The position numbers were made by a program, and so were the translations under genes. The notes beneath the pieces were generated by a model. That model was not told the origin of the DNA, searched no databases, and saw only the letters and a program-made list of their open reading frames with translations. From Actinomycetes bacterium (GTDB lineage: Bacteria > Actinomycetota > Aquicultoria > UBA3085 > Oleimmundimicrobiaceae), in NCBI GenBank assembly GCA_030614255.1, contig JAUWKI010000005.1, forward strand, positions 1-62,770: a stretch of DNA of 62,770 nucleotides, read 5' to 3'. Positions 20,196-30,294 of this stretch are shown one piece after another; positions within the stretch are counted from its first letter, which is position 1; every line of letters begins with the position of its first letter.

Positions 20196-20858
20196 TTATT
20201 TCTTGGCTGAAATAAGTTTTTCCAGTTTATTCCAGTCATCTAAAAATCTATCTATTCCCCCATCTGTTAAGGGGTGTTTAACCATCGCTTTTATAACTTT
20301 ATAAGGAATAGTAGCAATATCCGCGCCCGCCAAGGCCACTTCGGTAACGTGCATGGGGTGTCTTATGCTCGCAGCAATAATCTCAGTTGAAATACCATAG
20401 TTTTCATAAGCGGTAACAGTATCAGATAAAATTGAAATTCCATCATGCCCTATATCGTCCAGCCGACCTAGAAAAATACTAGCATAAGAAGCTCCTGCTT
20501 TGGCAGCCAACAAGGCCTGATTGACCGAAAACACCAGAGTCATATTCACCCTAATCCCCTCGGAGGACACCACTTTTGTCGCGGCAAGCCCTTCTGGAGT
20601 TATCGGGATTTTGATGATAACATTTTCAGCAATTTTTGAAAGCTCGCGTGCCTCTTTTACCATCCCTTCTCTTTCGAGACTTATCACCTCCGCACTTATT
20701 GGACCGTCCACGGTTTTTGCAATCTCATCGATGACTGAGTGGAATTCCCGACCCTCTTTAGCACAAAGAGTTGGGTTCGTCGTTACTCCGCTTAAAATTC
20801 CCCAAGAGTTAATCTCCCTAATGTGCTCAATGTTTGCGGTATCGATAAAAATTTTCAT
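20196..20858 (-). CDS. tal: Transaldolase, small (TalC/fructose-6-phosphate aldolase) type
   Basis: The 220-residue protein starts [20 protein letters not shown], with the Schiff-base lysine in [13 protein letters not shown] and the strand [11 protein letters not shown]. The subfamily contains both transaldolases and fructose 6-phosphate aldolases, which sequence alone cannot separate; transaldolase is the more common activity. It sits at the end of the phosphoglycerate block, 20 bp after 2-phosphoglycerate kinase. Confidence 0.93.
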   Translation of the reverse strand: MKIFIDTANIEHIREINSWGILSGVTTNPTLCAKEGREFHSVIDEIAKTVDGPISAEVISLEREGMVKEARELSKIAENVIIKIPITPEGLAATKVVSSEGIRVNMTLVFSVNQALLAAKAGASYASIFLGRLDDIGHDGISILSDTVTAYENYGISTEIIAASIRHPMHVTEVALAGADIATIPYKVIKAMVKHPLTDGGIDRFLDDWNKLEKLISAKK

Positions 20859-20878
20859 GTAACCACCCCTTAAAAAGT

Positions 20879-21832
20879 CTATTCTTCTTTACCAGATCCG
20901 GTTACAGCAATCTCACTTGAACATGAATCAACAACTTTATTTAAAATTGCTTCCACAACCTCTTGAATCGCTTTATCTAAACTATAACTTGGTATAAGTG
21001 GAACCTTTTCTTTTGCGGCAATCTTCTCGATATATTCACCAACCTTTCTAATGTTTTCGAAATTTGCCCTATATCTTTTCAAAGAACGCATTCCTCCGGT
21101 ATCAACTTCTCTTACGTAAAAATGGCTTCTATGAAGATCTTCGGCTTCCATGGGAATAATTAATGGAACAATAACAGCATTGTTGAATCGGTTAAACTCC
21201 ATAAAACCGGGAACAATATGCACCCCTTCAATTATCATGTTGATACCCTCTCGCACTGCCCTTTGGACAACCGCGGTCAAACCAACATTTACAACCTCGG
21301 CCTGTTCTTTAAAACCAACGATTACAGGGTCTTCTTTCTCCGAAAAAGGCATCCTCAAAGATTTCCATGAATCAAATGAAGATCTATAGAGAACAGGCAT
21401 TAGCTCCCTCGATAAAAGTGTGCGCATGACTTCTCGAATAGCATCGGATGGAATAATGTGTGTTATTCCTAATCTGCTACCAACCTCCGTCGCAATTGTC
21501 GACTTTCCAACGCCTGTAGTTCCTCCAATTAAAACTATCAATGGTTTATCAAGTTTTCCCAACATTAACCAGCATTTATATTTTCGAGCGTAATCCGCTC
21601 CCATTTTGGACTCCATAGTTTCAATCACTAAATCAGTTAAATCTTTACTTTTTATAGAATAGATGCCTTTCTCTTTTAAGTAATCTTCGATAGATTTAGC
21701 TATCTCATACGCTTTATTGGGAGGAATGCCGGTTGCCATAATCGACGATGCAATCAAACCTTTTGAAAAAGGAAGGCCATGTTTTTCATCACTAATTAGG
21801 ATATTTTTTTCTTCTTTCTTAGGATTTGTCAC
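20879..21832 (-). CDS. 2-phosphoglycerate kinase
   Basis: Phosphorylates 2-phosphoglycerate to 2,3-bisphosphoglycerate, the precursor of cyclic 2,3-diphosphoglycerate. The 317-residue protein has an N-terminal ATP-cone-like region ([20 protein letters not shown], about residues 24-90) and a P-loop kinase domain with [17 protein letters not shown]. The start overlaps the cDPG synthetase gene by 14 bp, and the pair encodes the two consecutive steps of cDPG synthesis described in methanogenic archaea. Confidence 0.9.
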   Translation of the reverse strand: MTNPKKEEKNILISDEKHGLPFSKGLIASSIMATGIPPNKAYEIAKSIEDYLKEKGIYSIKSKDLTDLVIETMESKMGADYARKYKCWLMLGKLDKPLIVLIGGTTGVGKSTIATEVGSRLGITHIIPSDAIREVMRTLLSRELMPVLYRSSFDSWKSLRMPFSEKEDPVIVGFKEQAEVVNVGLTAVVQRAVREGINMIIEGVHIVPGFMEFNRFNNAVIVPLIIPMEAEDLHRSHFYVREVDTGGMRSLKRYRANFENIRKVGEYIEKIAAKEKVPLIPSYSLDKAIQEVVEAILNKVVDSCSSEIAVTGSGKEE

Positions 21833-23183
21833 GCTTTTTTCTCCTTCTAAATTTACTTATGCTTTCTTTAGCCAAACCAACTAGTGCATCTTCGAGCTCA
21901 CCATCTTCGCCAATTACAACCGGCTCGTTATCCATGTAAATAACGTCGGCACCCATCTCTAAGCCCATACTCGTCACAACATCAACGGAAGCTGCCTTAA
22001 GCTCTGTTAGAATGGTCGTAAATTTTCCTTTGTGTCGTTCCAGGTCTCTCTTAAGCTTGGGACGATTCGATAGATTCTCACTTATGCCAACAACTTCGCA
22101 ATCGAACTCTTTCTCTAAATAACCCCTCAAAATTTCCTTTACCTTCAAAGGAGCAGTGCTAGCTAGAAAAATTCGCTTTCCACTGATATTTTTTAAAGGA
22201 CGGGGGCGAAAAACCGTTTTAATGACCTGCAGGTCCGGATTGACTTTCTTTATCGTTTTTTCCAATAAATCTACTTTTTCTTGACTTGCCATGGGCTCCT
22301 CGCACATTGTTAGAATCACAATATCCGATATAAGAAGTCTATAAGGACCAAGATAACCACCTATATACTCTACCGGCTGATGCGCTCCCACCACGATAAT
22401 TCTCGTATCCGTCCGAATGGGCGGAAGAGCCGACCCACTCCCCTCAAATATGACCAACTCTTCTTTTAACTTGTTAGCTAAACTTGCACCCTCCAAAACA
22501 TTTGAGATGAAGGGAACTCCCGCCATCCCGCCGCCACACCTTCGACAACCAATGGTCGTAACTCTACTCATAAGAGCATCTTCGTAATGATCCGAGGCAG
22601 CATGCTTTCCTTCTTTACTTGCCTTAAGAAGAAATTGTGGAGTTATGTGCAACTTTTTCCCCTCTAAAACTTCGGGTTCCTCCGGGCCTCCTCTGCCCAT
22701 CGCTACCACTAAAGGAGAAAGACCGGCTTTTTCAAATCGGCGACAAATATATGCCGAAATAGCTGTTTTACCAACTCTTTTGCCGGTACCAATTATTGAA
22801 ATTGAGGGTTTCGTTGCAATGTCATGAAAAATGGGTGGGTCAAAACGAAAATCTGCTCCTAAATAAGAAACACCTGCTTTTAAGATATAACTGGCAAATT
22901 TAAATCGCTCGATATAACCTACCACAGGTTCATCACTTAAATCAATAGTTAAATCCGGTTTATATTTTGAAAGGGCATAATTGATACCAACAAGCGGTTC
23001 TGCTTCAAAAACTACAGGGTAACCAAGAGAATTTAAATCTGTTTCCTCGGTAATTTTCTCCGTGCCACCAATGAAAACTACAGCCATCAATTTATATCCT
23101 AGATCTCTCTCGATATTTTCCAAAGCCGCTTTGATAACAGGGAAATAGTGTTCTCCATCGACCAATACAATTGCTTTTTTTAT
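21819..23183 (-). CDS. cpgS: Cyclic 2,3-diphosphoglycerate synthetase, probable ATA start
   Basis: Closes the intramolecular anhydride of 2,3-bisphosphoglycerate using ATP. The protein has an N-terminal domain ending near residue 140 and a P-loop domain with IGTGKRVGKTAISAY. The first normal start codon is a TTG at 23163-23165, but this removes the conserved strand KKAIVLVDGEHY and has no ribosome site. In frame upstream is ATA at 23181-23183, overlapping the phosphoesterase stop and preceded by GGTGAGG at 4-nt spacing. The ATA start (454 residues) is preferred. Confidence 0.88.
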   Translation of the reverse strand: MKKAIVLVDGEHYFPVIKAALENIERDLGYKLMAVVFIGGTEKITEETDLNSLGYPVVFEAEPLVGINYALSKYKPDLTIDLSDEPVVGYIERFKFASYILKAGVSYLGADFRFDPPIFHDIATKPSISIIGTGKRVGKTAISAYICRRFEKAGLSPLVVAMGRGGPEEPEVLEGKKLHITPQFLLKASKEGKHAASDHYEDALMSRVTTIGCRRCGGGMAGVPFISNVLEGASLANKLKEELVIFEGSGSALPPIRTDTRIIVVGAHQPVEYIGGYLGPYRLLISDIVILTMCEEPMASQEKVDLLEKTIKKVNPDLQVIKTVFRPRPLKNISGKRIFLASTAPLKVKEILRGYLEKEFDCEVVGISENLSNRPKLKRDLERHKGKFTTILTELKAASVDVVTSMGLEMGADVIYMDNEPVVIGEDGELEDALVGLAKESISKFRRRKKRDKS

Positions 23184-24004
23184 GGTACCTCACCACCATC
23201 TTGAACGCGGGGCTCAATCATTTTCCATTTACAGTACTTGCCTCCACTTAGCAAAAATTTTGCTAATAAAACTTGCTCTCCAAAAGGATATTTTCGGTAA
23301 ATCGTCACCGTATCCCCTTTAGTTTCGATGAGATTATAGCAAGGTTTCGTACGACCTCTTACTCTCAGAGATGATACGGTTCCCGCATTTACTACCACTA
23401 AATTTTCAATCCGCCAGACATACGGCACATGTTTGTGCCCACAGAGAACTATATCAACACCATTGCTTATTAAGGCCTCCAACACATCGCCGGCATCAAA
23501 AACAACATTTCTTTCCCTTCCGGTTCCTGGTACCGGAAGAAGGTGGTGATGCATCGCCATTATCTTTAAATCATTCGATTTACTGCTAAATTGCTCCAAT
23601 GCCCATTTGGTACGCTCCCGACCCACACGACCGCTATCTAAATCGGGCTCACTTGAATCTACTCCAACAATAACCACCCCGTTAAATCTCAACACATTGT
23701 TTCGTGAACCAAAAATATCTTCAAAGTGCACATAGCCCACATTTCTTGAATCATGATTCCCGGGTACAATAAGTTTATTTTTGCAATCTATCTGTGAAAG
23801 AAAGGCTTCCGCTGTCGTAAACTCTTGACGAAATCCCTGGTTAGCTAAGTCTCCCGTAACTACGACAATGTCCGGTGCAATTTCATTTATCTCTTCGACA
23901 GCACGATTCATCAGGTTTGTTACAAAATACTGGGACCCAGCGTGTATATCAGAAATATGTACAATAGTAATAGGATGATTTGTATCTTTTGCCTTTTTAA
24001 CCAT
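23180..24004 (-). CDS. Calcineurin-like metallophosphoesterase
   Basis: The 274-residue dimetal phosphoesterase has the five motifs in order: VHISDIHAG, VVTGDLANQG, VPGNHDSR, MAMHHHLLP and LCGHKHVP. This class includes cyclic-nucleotide and nucleotide-sugar phosphodiesterases, so the substrate cannot be read from sequence. Coupled translation with cpgS makes a role in phosphoglycerate turnover conceivable (for example opening cDPG), but that is only context. Confidence 0.88.
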   Translation of the reverse strand: MVKKAKDTNHPITIVHISDIHAGSQYFVTNLMNRAVEEINEIAPDIVVVTGDLANQGFRQEFTTAEAFLSQIDCKNKLIVPGNHDSRNVGYVHFEDIFGSRNNVLRFNGVVIVGVDSSEPDLDSGRVGRERTKWALEQFSSKSNDLKIMAMHHHLLPVPGTGRERNVVFDAGDVLEALISNGVDIVLCGHKHVPYVWRIENLVVVNAGTVSSLRVRGRTKPCYNLIETKGDTVTIYRKYPFGEQVLLAKFLLSGGKYCKWKMIEPRVQDGGEVP

Positions 24005-24065
24005 AAACTTTTCTCCTTGAATTCAAAGCTCTTCTTCTAAAAACTATCTTTAAAAAGCCGGTGAG

Positions 24066-24097
24066 GTTAGAAACCTATTACTAAGATAGTTTCTAAC
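24066..24097. repeat. Short inverted repeat after the debranching-enzyme gene
   Basis: GTTAGAAAC and GTTTCTAAC (9-bp arms, 14-nt loop) lie in the 170-bp gap between the glucosidase stop and the phosphoesterase start. There is no long T run, so terminator function is uncertain. Confidence 0.4.
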
Positions 24098-24174
24098 TAT
24101 ATTTACGAAAGGAACAGGAGATAGAGTAATTTTTGCTTTAGCCAGTGGCCTACTCATGAGGTCAAATAAAATTT

Positions 24175-26412
24175 TTATTCCTCCATGATAATTTTTGTTT
24201 CTCTCTCTTTTTTTAGAACCGTAAAGCTCGTTAGTCCATTCTCGCGACGAAATGAGAGATCTAAAGGATTCCCGCCAACTTTCAACCCCCTCAATTTGAC
24301 ACTTCCAAGCCAACTTGGGAGATGTGGTTTATTCAAATATAGCGCATTATTGGGTGCATCCGGACTTATACCCAAAAGTGACTGCAATATCATAAATATG
24401 CTTCCGGCCGACCACGCCTGCGGACTACAGGCGACCGGATAATCAGTTGGCCAACTTTCTTCCCTGCGAGAAAAACCGCAAAAAAGCTCGGGTAACCGCA
24501 TGTAGGCGTGGTGTGTAGCCGCATCATATAAACCATTTGCAACTTTTTCAGAAGCATCATCGAACCCATACCTTCTAAATCCTCTAACTATCAAAGCATT
24601 GTCATGGGGCCAAATCGTCCCATTATGATAACTCATTGGGTTATATTTTTTTGCCGTTTTGCTTACAGTTCGGATTCCCCACCCGGAAAACATATCGGAC
24701 TTCATGAGACGCTCCGCAACTTTCTGGGCTTTATCTTTATCTAAAATACCTGTCCACAATACTTGACCCGGATTTGAAGTAATCGTCTTAACTTGTTTTT
24801 TATCGCCATCGAGAGCCATGGCAAGAAAATTCTCTTCGTTCATCCAAAAATCTTCGTTAAACTTTTCTCGAAGAGCGGCTGCCCAAGAAACCAAAGCTGT
24901 GCTTTTTCCCAAATCTCCAAGTCCATTATAGATCTCGCTTGTCCTTCTTAGAGCATAATAAACATAGGCCTGAACCTCAACGAGAGCAATGGGTAATTTC
25001 GCCGCCCTACCATCGGCATGAAAAACTGAATTAGAAGAGTCTTTCCAGCCTTGATTTTCCAGACCTCTTTCTGCTCTTCTTTCATATTCAATAAATAGAT
25101 CACCATCTCTGTCGCCATAGTTTTTTATCCAATCTATGGCCTTATCGATATTGCCTTTGATTTTTTTTACTAAACCCAGATCATTTGTCCATTTTAAGTA
25201 CTCTGAAACAAGAATTAAAAATAACGGGGTAGAGTCAATCGAACCATAATATGGGGTATGTGGAATTTCTCCCAAGTTTGCCAGTTCGCCTCTTCTTAAC
25301 TCGTGAATTATTTTTCCTGGTTCCTCTTCCCGCAAAACATCCTCTTTTTTACCCTGATAAGCAGCCAAAAATTTAATGGTATCTCTCGCAAAATCGCTGC
25401 ATAGAGGTAAGGTTTGAATCGACACAATTGCAGCATCTCTTCCGAAGGGCGCTGCATACCAAGGAATTCCCCCCACAATTATTCTGCCTTCCGGCATCTC
25501 TGTTACCAAAGCACGAACATCGTTTTTACTTCTTGCAATCAATCTGTCAAATATGGGATTATCCGTGTCTACTTGAAGACATTTTTCACCATATCTTTCA
25601 TAGGATGCCTTGAGACTGCTTAAAGTACGCCCAAAGTTAGGTTTGGGGTTTTCCTTCACATTCTCACCAACGATGGGCTCCACATAAATGCTGAAGTTTA
25701 ATTTTGAAAGAGCTTTAATTTTAAAATTAAAAATCACCGTAGCCCTTTCTGGTCCAATTTCCACAGAAGATGGCTCAACAGAAAAATGCAATTTGGTTTG
25801 GCGAAAAATATCGTCTTTGCCCATGTAAGCAAAGATAAGATTTTTGCCTTCAAGCTGCGGACATAACAATTTTCCTCGACTCTTACGTTTTAGCCCTCTA
25901 ACTTCAAAAATGTCCGCAAAATCGGAGCCGAATTTAAACTGAAGAGTTAAATCGACGGAGAAGGAATTATAGTTTTTGATTCTAACCTTATTATGAAAAC
26001 CATCTTTTACCAATCTCGATTGCCTTATATTTAAAGTTTCCTGGGGAATTTTAATACCATTGCTCTCTATGTCAGGATTAGCACACTCAAGGCGTTCCAA
26101 ATAATTTAGCTCTACTGTTGAGCTCAGACAGACCGGGTTTTTATCGTTTATTAAAAACTCCATACAGCTTAGAAAACGAGTATCTTGGTAATAAAAACCA
26201 AACCCCCGAGTATTCCCCCACGGAATATCTCCTTCCGTGTTGGTAAGCAAAAAACAATCCCCCTCTTTGGTAGTTAAAACTTTTTCCCTTACATCCACAA
26301 TGATGAAAGGAATTCCTTCATTTAATATTCTATTTGTGGCCTCAGTCTCTTCTTCAAAAATTCTTCCTTCCGGACTTACACACTTTTTCAACGATTCCAC
26401 CCTTTCAAACAA
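24175..26412 (-). CDS. Amylo-alpha-1,6-glucosidase / glycogen debranching-type protein
   Basis: The 745-residue, apparently cytosolic protein (no signal peptide) has an N-terminal beta-sandwich of the debranching-enzyme type (about residues 35-240, GFGFYYQDTRFLS). A C-terminal (alpha/alpha)6 catalytic barrel follows (about 300-700), with WYAAPFGRDA and MSYHNGTIWPHDNA. This family cleaves alpha-1,6 branches or related glucosides; exact substrate unknown. The ends of this gene and the GT4 gene abut, so the two probably act in the same storage-glucan or glycoside pathway. Confidence 0.88.
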   Translation of the reverse strand: MFERVESLKKCVSPEGRIFEEETEATNRILNEGIPFIIVDVREKVLTTKEGDCFLLTNTEGDIPWGNTRGFGFYYQDTRFLSCMEFLINDKNPVCLSSTVELNYLERLECANPDIESNGIKIPQETLNIRQSRLVKDGFHNKVRIKNYNSFSVDLTLQFKFGSDFADIFEVRGLKRKSRGKLLCPQLEGKNLIFAYMGKDDIFRQTKLHFSVEPSSVEIGPERATVIFNFKIKALSKLNFSIYVEPIVGENVKENPKPNFGRTLSSLKASYERYGEKCLQVDTDNPIFDRLIARSKNDVRALVTEMPEGRIIVGGIPWYAAPFGRDAAIVSIQTLPLCSDFARDTIKFLAAYQGKKEDVLREEEPGKIIHELRRGELANLGEIPHTPYYGSIDSTPLFLILVSEYLKWTNDLGLVKKIKGNIDKAIDWIKNYGDRDGDLFIEYERRAERGLENQGWKDSSNSVFHADGRAAKLPIALVEVQAYVYYALRRTSEIYNGLGDLGKSTALVSWAAALREKFNEDFWMNEENFLAMALDGDKKQVKTITSNPGQVLWTGILDKDKAQKVAERLMKSDMFSGWGIRTVSKTAKKYNPMSYHNGTIWPHDNALIVRGFRRYGFDDASEKVANGLYDAATHHAYMRLPELFCGFSRREESWPTDYPVACSPQAWSAGSIFMILQSLLGISPDAPNNALYLNKPHLPSWLGSVKLRGLKVGGNPLDLSFRRENGLTSFTVLKKERETKIIMEE

Positions 26413-27444
26413 TCATCTAACTTTAATCATCTTTCGATAAATCGCTTCATAATCATCGGCCATCTTGGCCGCACTAAACTTTTTTTCGGCATAATCACGA
26501 CACTTAAAAAGATCTATTTTGTCCACCTTTGATACAGCTTCTACCATTTCCTCAACGGTATTAACGATAAACCCGGTCTCACCATCAATAACAATTTCGG
26601 GAACGCTACCGTATGGAAAAGCGATAACGGGTGTACCTGAAGCCATCGCCTCTATTATGACCAGCCCAAATGGTTCTGGCCACTGCAACGGGAAGATAAA
26701 TGCCTTGGCGTCCCTTAAAAGTTCCTTTTTTCTTTTATCGGTAACTTCACCGAGAAACTTAATTTGTTTTCCGTCAATTTTCGGGTAAACTCTTTCCTCA
26801 AAATATTCTGTATCAGGCCCGGGGTCAATTTTACCCGCCATAATTAAATTTATTCCCGCTCTCTTGGCAACATCTATCGCCGTATGCGCCCCTTTATCCG
26901 CAGTAATTCTGCTCAAGAACAAAAAGTAATCCTTTTTCTTGCTCTTAAATTCATAACGGTCAACATCGATTGCATTATAAACAGTGCCCATATAATTGAG
27001 GCCCGTTAAATCTTTCCTTTGCGCATTGCTGATAGAATTATAATAAACAGCATCCTTGAAGGTTCTAAAAAACCGCTTATTGGCTTCGATAAAAGGACCA
27101 TGGAGAGTGGTTAGCACAGGAGTAGAGACAAAATTGGCCATTGCAATTCCCAGATAACCCATATGATTGTGAATTAAGTCAAATTCATTGGCCATTTTGA
27201 ACGCGGAAGTGACATGAAGCAAATCAGGTATTTCATGCCCCTCAATCAACAACTTTCTTGATGGCTTGGTGTGATAAACCGAACTTAATTTAGCCGAAGT
27301 CTTTGAATCACCCGTCGCAAAAAGCGTAACGTCGTGGCCCCTTTTTACAAGCTCCTCAGTTAGAATATGAACGACCATCTCTATTCCTCCATACTTAACT
27401 GGAGGAACTCTTTCCCAAACCGGTGCTAATTGGGCAATCTTCAT
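26413..27444 (-). CDS. Glycosyltransferase family 4 protein
   Basis: A 343-residue GT-B enzyme. The N-terminal domain starts MKIAQLAPVWERVPPVKYGG, and the C-terminal domain has the donor-site block PEPFGLVIIEAMASGTPVIAF (the EX7E-type motif) at about residues 257-277. It lacks membrane helices. It is sandwiched between the phosphoglycerate mutase (10 bp) and the debranching enzyme (0 bp), so a role in glucan or glucosylated solute synthesis is plausible; the acceptor is unknown. Confidence 0.9.
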   Translation of the reverse strand: MKIAQLAPVWERVPPVKYGGIEMVVHILTEELVKRGHDVTLFATGDSKTSAKLSSVYHTKPSRKLLIEGHEIPDLLHVTSAFKMANEFDLIHNHMGYLGIAMANFVSTPVLTTLHGPFIEANKRFFRTFKDAVYYNSISNAQRKDLTGLNYMGTVYNAIDVDRYEFKSKKKDYFLFLSRITADKGAHTAIDVAKRAGINLIMAGKIDPGPDTEYFEERVYPKIDGKQIKFLGEVTDKRKKELLRDAKAFIFPLQWPEPFGLVIIEAMASGTPVIAFPYGSVPEIVIDGETGFIVNTVEEMVEAVSKVDKIDLFKCRDYAEKKFSAAKMADDYEAIYRKMIKVR

Positions 27445-27454
27445 TTTTACCTCT

Positions 27455-28636
27455 TTAGCTCTTAACGAATAAATCCATTAATCGGTATCCCTCATCTATC
27501 TGAAATGAACCCGACCTTACTGCAAATTCATCAAAAACTTCGACCTCATCCGGCTCGACTCCCGCCTGGTAAATAGCAAATGGCACGGGATCAGAAACAT
27601 GAGTCCTAATGGAAATTGGGGTTAGGTGATCCGGCACAACCAAAATTTTATGCTCGGAGCCTTTTAATTCTTCACGCAGCGTACCCACAACTTTATCATC
27701 AAACTGCTCTATCGCTTCGATTTTTGCTTCTATATCGCCAATATGACCTGCCTCATCAGGTGCCTCAACATGAATAAATATGAAATCCAGCTCTTTTAAA
27801 GCGTTGAGAGCATAATTTCCTTTAGCTAAATAATCTGTATCAAAATAACCCGTGGCACCCGGAACATCTATGACTTTAAGACCGATACAGCGACCTATGC
27901 CCTTAATTAAGTCCACCGCGGAAATAACTCCACCGTTTAAACCATACTTTTCATAAAAAGTTGGCATCGAAGGAGCTATCCCTTGTCCCCAAAGCCAAAT
28001 CATGTTCGCGAGATTCTTTTCCTGTTTTTTACGTCTAATATTCACTTGATGGTTCTCAAGAATTTTTCTAGAAGAAACCATCAACTCACTCAGAAAAGAA
28101 GAGTTCTCTCCCTTGGGAAGATTTTCCTTAATCGATTGTCCCGTAATATCATGGGGAGGAATGCATGATGTTCTTGAGTAGTTGCCTTTCGTAACCATGA
28201 GATGACGATAACTCATGCCAGGATAAAAACGCAATTCTTTGCTCTCAAACTTCTCGTTTAAAGCCTGGATTAAAATTTTTGCTTCCTCATTAGATACATA
28301 GCCCGCGCTATAATCTACCAGAACATCACCCGAAGCCGTAACAAGATTACACCTGAAAGCCACCTCGTCTTCTTCTAGATAAACATTCATATTCGCCGCT
28401 TCTAACGGCCCGCGACCAGTATAATATTTTTTGGGATTATAACCGAGCAAGGATAAATTAGCCACATCGCTTCCCGGTTTCATACCATCAGGCACGGTTT
28501 TGGCGGTTCCGGTAATACCGTTTTTCGCTATGAAATCCATATTAGGTTTCTTTGCCACCTGTAAAGGGGTCTTACCACCCAATTCTTCCAAACGATAATC
28601 TGCGGCCCCATCTGGCACAAGAACAACATATTTCAT
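27455..28636 (-). CDS. apgM: ApgM-type (archaeal) cofactor-independent phosphoglycerate mutase or related homoserine kinase
   Basis: The 393-residue alkaline-phosphatase-superfamily enzyme has metal and serine sites VPDGAADY, PGSDVANLSLLGYNP, VEAPDEAGH and VVPDHLTPISIRTH. The archaeal branch interconverts 3- and 2-phosphoglycerate, while some bacterial members beside hom and thrC act as non-canonical homoserine kinases. Both contexts are present: hom-thrC upstream (across a 608-bp repeat gap) and the 2-phosphoglycerate kinase/cDPG genes downstream. ATG at 28634-28636 follows GGAGG at 6 nt; the longer reading begins in repeat DNA. Confidence 0.87.
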   Translation of the reverse strand: MKYVVLVPDGAADYRLEELGGKTPLQVAKKPNMDFIAKNGITGTAKTVPDGMKPGSDVANLSLLGYNPKKYYTGRGPLEAANMNVYLEEDEVAFRCNLVTASGDVLVDYSAGYVSNEEAKILIQALNEKFESKELRFYPGMSYRHLMVTKGNYSRTSCIPPHDITGQSIKENLPKGENSSFLSELMVSSRKILENHQVNIRRKKQEKNLANMIWLWGQGIAPSMPTFYEKYGLNGGVISAVDLIKGIGRCIGLKVIDVPGATGYFDTDYLAKGNYALNALKELDFIFIHVEAPDEAGHIGDIEAKIEAIEQFDDKVVGTLREELKGSEHKILVVPDHLTPISIRTHVSDPVPFAIYQAGVEPDEVEVFDEFAVRSGSFQIDEGYRLMDLFVKS

Positions 28637-29244
28637 AAAGAACCTCCAATTAGTCGGGAGTCTGTTAGTGAGGAGTGAGGAGTAATTAGTTACCCTCCAC
28701 CAGCTTTCAGTCCGCAACCATTAGCCAATTGAATGAACTACCACGGACTTACGTCCGTGGTTTCCTACATTTCAAGCTTCGCTTGTCCTAAGTCTTCTTT
28801 CTCTTGATAACGGATATAGTTTTTTATTTATACCCCAACAAGAAGACTTAGGAGCCCGATACATTCCCGGACTTACGTCCGCGGAATTTCTAGTGATAAT
28901 TAAAAAAATAAAAATTTAAAATGGGAAAATTTTAAAAAAGACATTTATAATCATTCTTAGTTCTTCATTATCATTTTTCATTTAACTCTCTCCTGTACCC
29001 TTTGCCCTGTTAGTCGGGAGTCTGTTAGTGGAGAGTCGGTAGTAAATTAAAAAATATACATCAGCCCTTAGCTATCTGCATTAGCCTTGAGCTAAAAACA
29101 AATTCAACTAACTTTGCGCTCCATACGCTCTATTTTTCCCGCTCTCTTTTTTCTTCTGCCAACAATAATTATTACTCCTTTTGCTTCATGCCTTTAAGTT
29201 CTTGCTCTTCCTGAAGGCTGAAGACTGGAGGCTGGGAGCTGATA
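28637..29244. repeat. 608-bp intergenic mosaic with IS200/IS605-like palindromes
   Basis: No gene. It contains AGTCGGGAGTCTGTTAG copies (about 28652 and 29010); an element rich in nested hairpins (28731-28893, listed separately); an AT-rich AAAAATAAAAATTTAAAATG stretch (about 28900-28985); and GAAGACTGGAGGCTGGGAGC (about 29219-29240) just before the thrC stop. It may separate hom-thrC from apgM transcriptionally, but no clear promoter was recognised. Confidence 0.75.
28731..28893. mobile_element. Candidate non-autonomous IS200/IS605-type element (PATE/MITE-like) or structured RNA relic
   Basis: Four inverted repeats lie in 163 bp: CCACGGAC-TTAC-GTCCGTGG (28741-28760); CAAGC-TTC-GCTTG (28773-28785); long-range TCCTAAGTCTTCT (28786-28798) with its exact complement (28841-28853); and a second CGGAC-TTAC-GTCCG hairpin (28868-28881). 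The two TTAC-loop hairpins near both ends and the GAACTACCACGGAC lead resemble terminal palindromes of IS200/IS605 insertion sequences. No transposase or TnpB frame is inside, so it would be a deletion derivative. Confidence 0.5.
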
Positions 29245-30294
29245 TTAGAATATGACTTTCTCTACCGCTTCTACGGTTGCCTCGGTCTTGACAACTTTTT
29301 CACTTAATTTTATCGCGTTATCAGGATCTTTTAATCCGTGACCCGTAAGCACACAGACCACAGTCTTACCTTTTTCAATCTTTTTCTCCACAACAAGCTT
29401 TCTTAAACCTGCTAAAGAGGCAGCTGATGCAGGTTCCACAAAAATTCCTTCTTGGGATGCAAGCATTTTATAGGCCGAAATAATTTCATCATCGCTAACC
29501 ATATCTATTTTGCCTCCTGAAGAAGAAGCCGCTTCTTCGGCCTCTTTCCATCTTGCGGGATTTCCAATTCTTATAGCCGTAGCAATCGTTTCCGGATTTT
29601 TTATGGGATGTCCTTTTACGATAGGCGCCGCTCCCTCAGCTTGAAACCCCATCATTTTTGGAAGTTTAGTAGATTTGTCGGCCTGATAATATTCTTTGAA
29701 GCCCAACCAGTATGCAGTGATATTCCCCGCATTACCCACGGGGATAAATAAATAGTCCGGTGCATCCCCTAAACCATCACATATTTCAAAAGAGCCCGTT
29801 TTTTGTCCTTGAATTCTATATGGGTTAATAGAGTTTACTAATGCTATCGGGTGTTTTCTGGTAAGTTCTCGTACAATATCAAACGCTTCATCAAAGTTTC
29901 CTTTAACAGCTATAACTTTTGCCCCATGCATAAGCGCTTGAGAGAGCTTACCTAAAGCAATCTTTCCCTCGGGAATCAGAACGATACAGTCAATTCCCGC
30001 TCTGGCGGCATAGGCCGCTGCCGAAGCAGATGTATTACCTGTAGAGGCACACATTACGGCTTTGACTCCTCCTTCAAGCGCTTTACTGATTGCCATCGTC
30101 ATTCCCCTGTCCTTGAAGGAGCCCGTGGGATTTAATCCCTCGTATTTCAAAAAAATATTCAGACCCAATTCCTTACTCAAACTTTTCGCAAAAATGTGAG
30201 GAGTGTTTCCTTCAAGCAATGTAATAACAGGAGTTTTGTCAGATGCGGGGAGGAAATTACGATATCTTTCAATCAAACCTTTCCAATCATTCAT
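29245..30294 (-). CDS. thrC: Threonine synthase
   Basis: PLP enzyme converting O-phosphohomoserine to threonine. The 349-residue protein has the PLP lysine in [14 protein letters not shown] and the glycine-rich phosphate loop near VPVGNAGN-like [16 protein letters not shown] at 30292-30294, eight bases inside the end of hom and preceded by GGAGG, is preferred to a longer reading. Coupled hom-thrC translation fits the pathway; no classical GHMP-type thrB follows. Confidence 0.95.
   Translation of the reverse strand: MNDWKGLIERYRNFLPASDKTPVITLLEGNTPHIFAKSLSKELGLNIFLKYEGLNPTGSFKDRGMTMAISKALEGGVKAVMCASTGNTSASAAAYAARAGIDCIVLIPEGKIALGKLSQALMHGAKVIAVKGNFDEAFDIVRELTRKHPIALVNSINPYRIQGQKTGSFEICDGLGDAPDYLFIPVGNAGNITAYWLGFKEYYQADKSTKLPKMMGFQAEGAAPIVKGHPIKNPETIATAIRIGNPARWKEAEEAASSSGGKIDMVSDDEIISAYKMLASQEGIFVEPASAASLAGLRKLVVEKKIEKGKTVVCVLTGHGLKDPDNAIKLSEKVVKTEATVEAVEKVIF

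Noticed and set aside
28741-28760. Hairpin CCACGGAC-TTAC-GTCCGTGG as terminator of thrC
   Set aside because: Lies about 485 bp past thrC, has no adjacent T run and is repeated at 28868 inside a structured block, so it fits a mobile-element end better.
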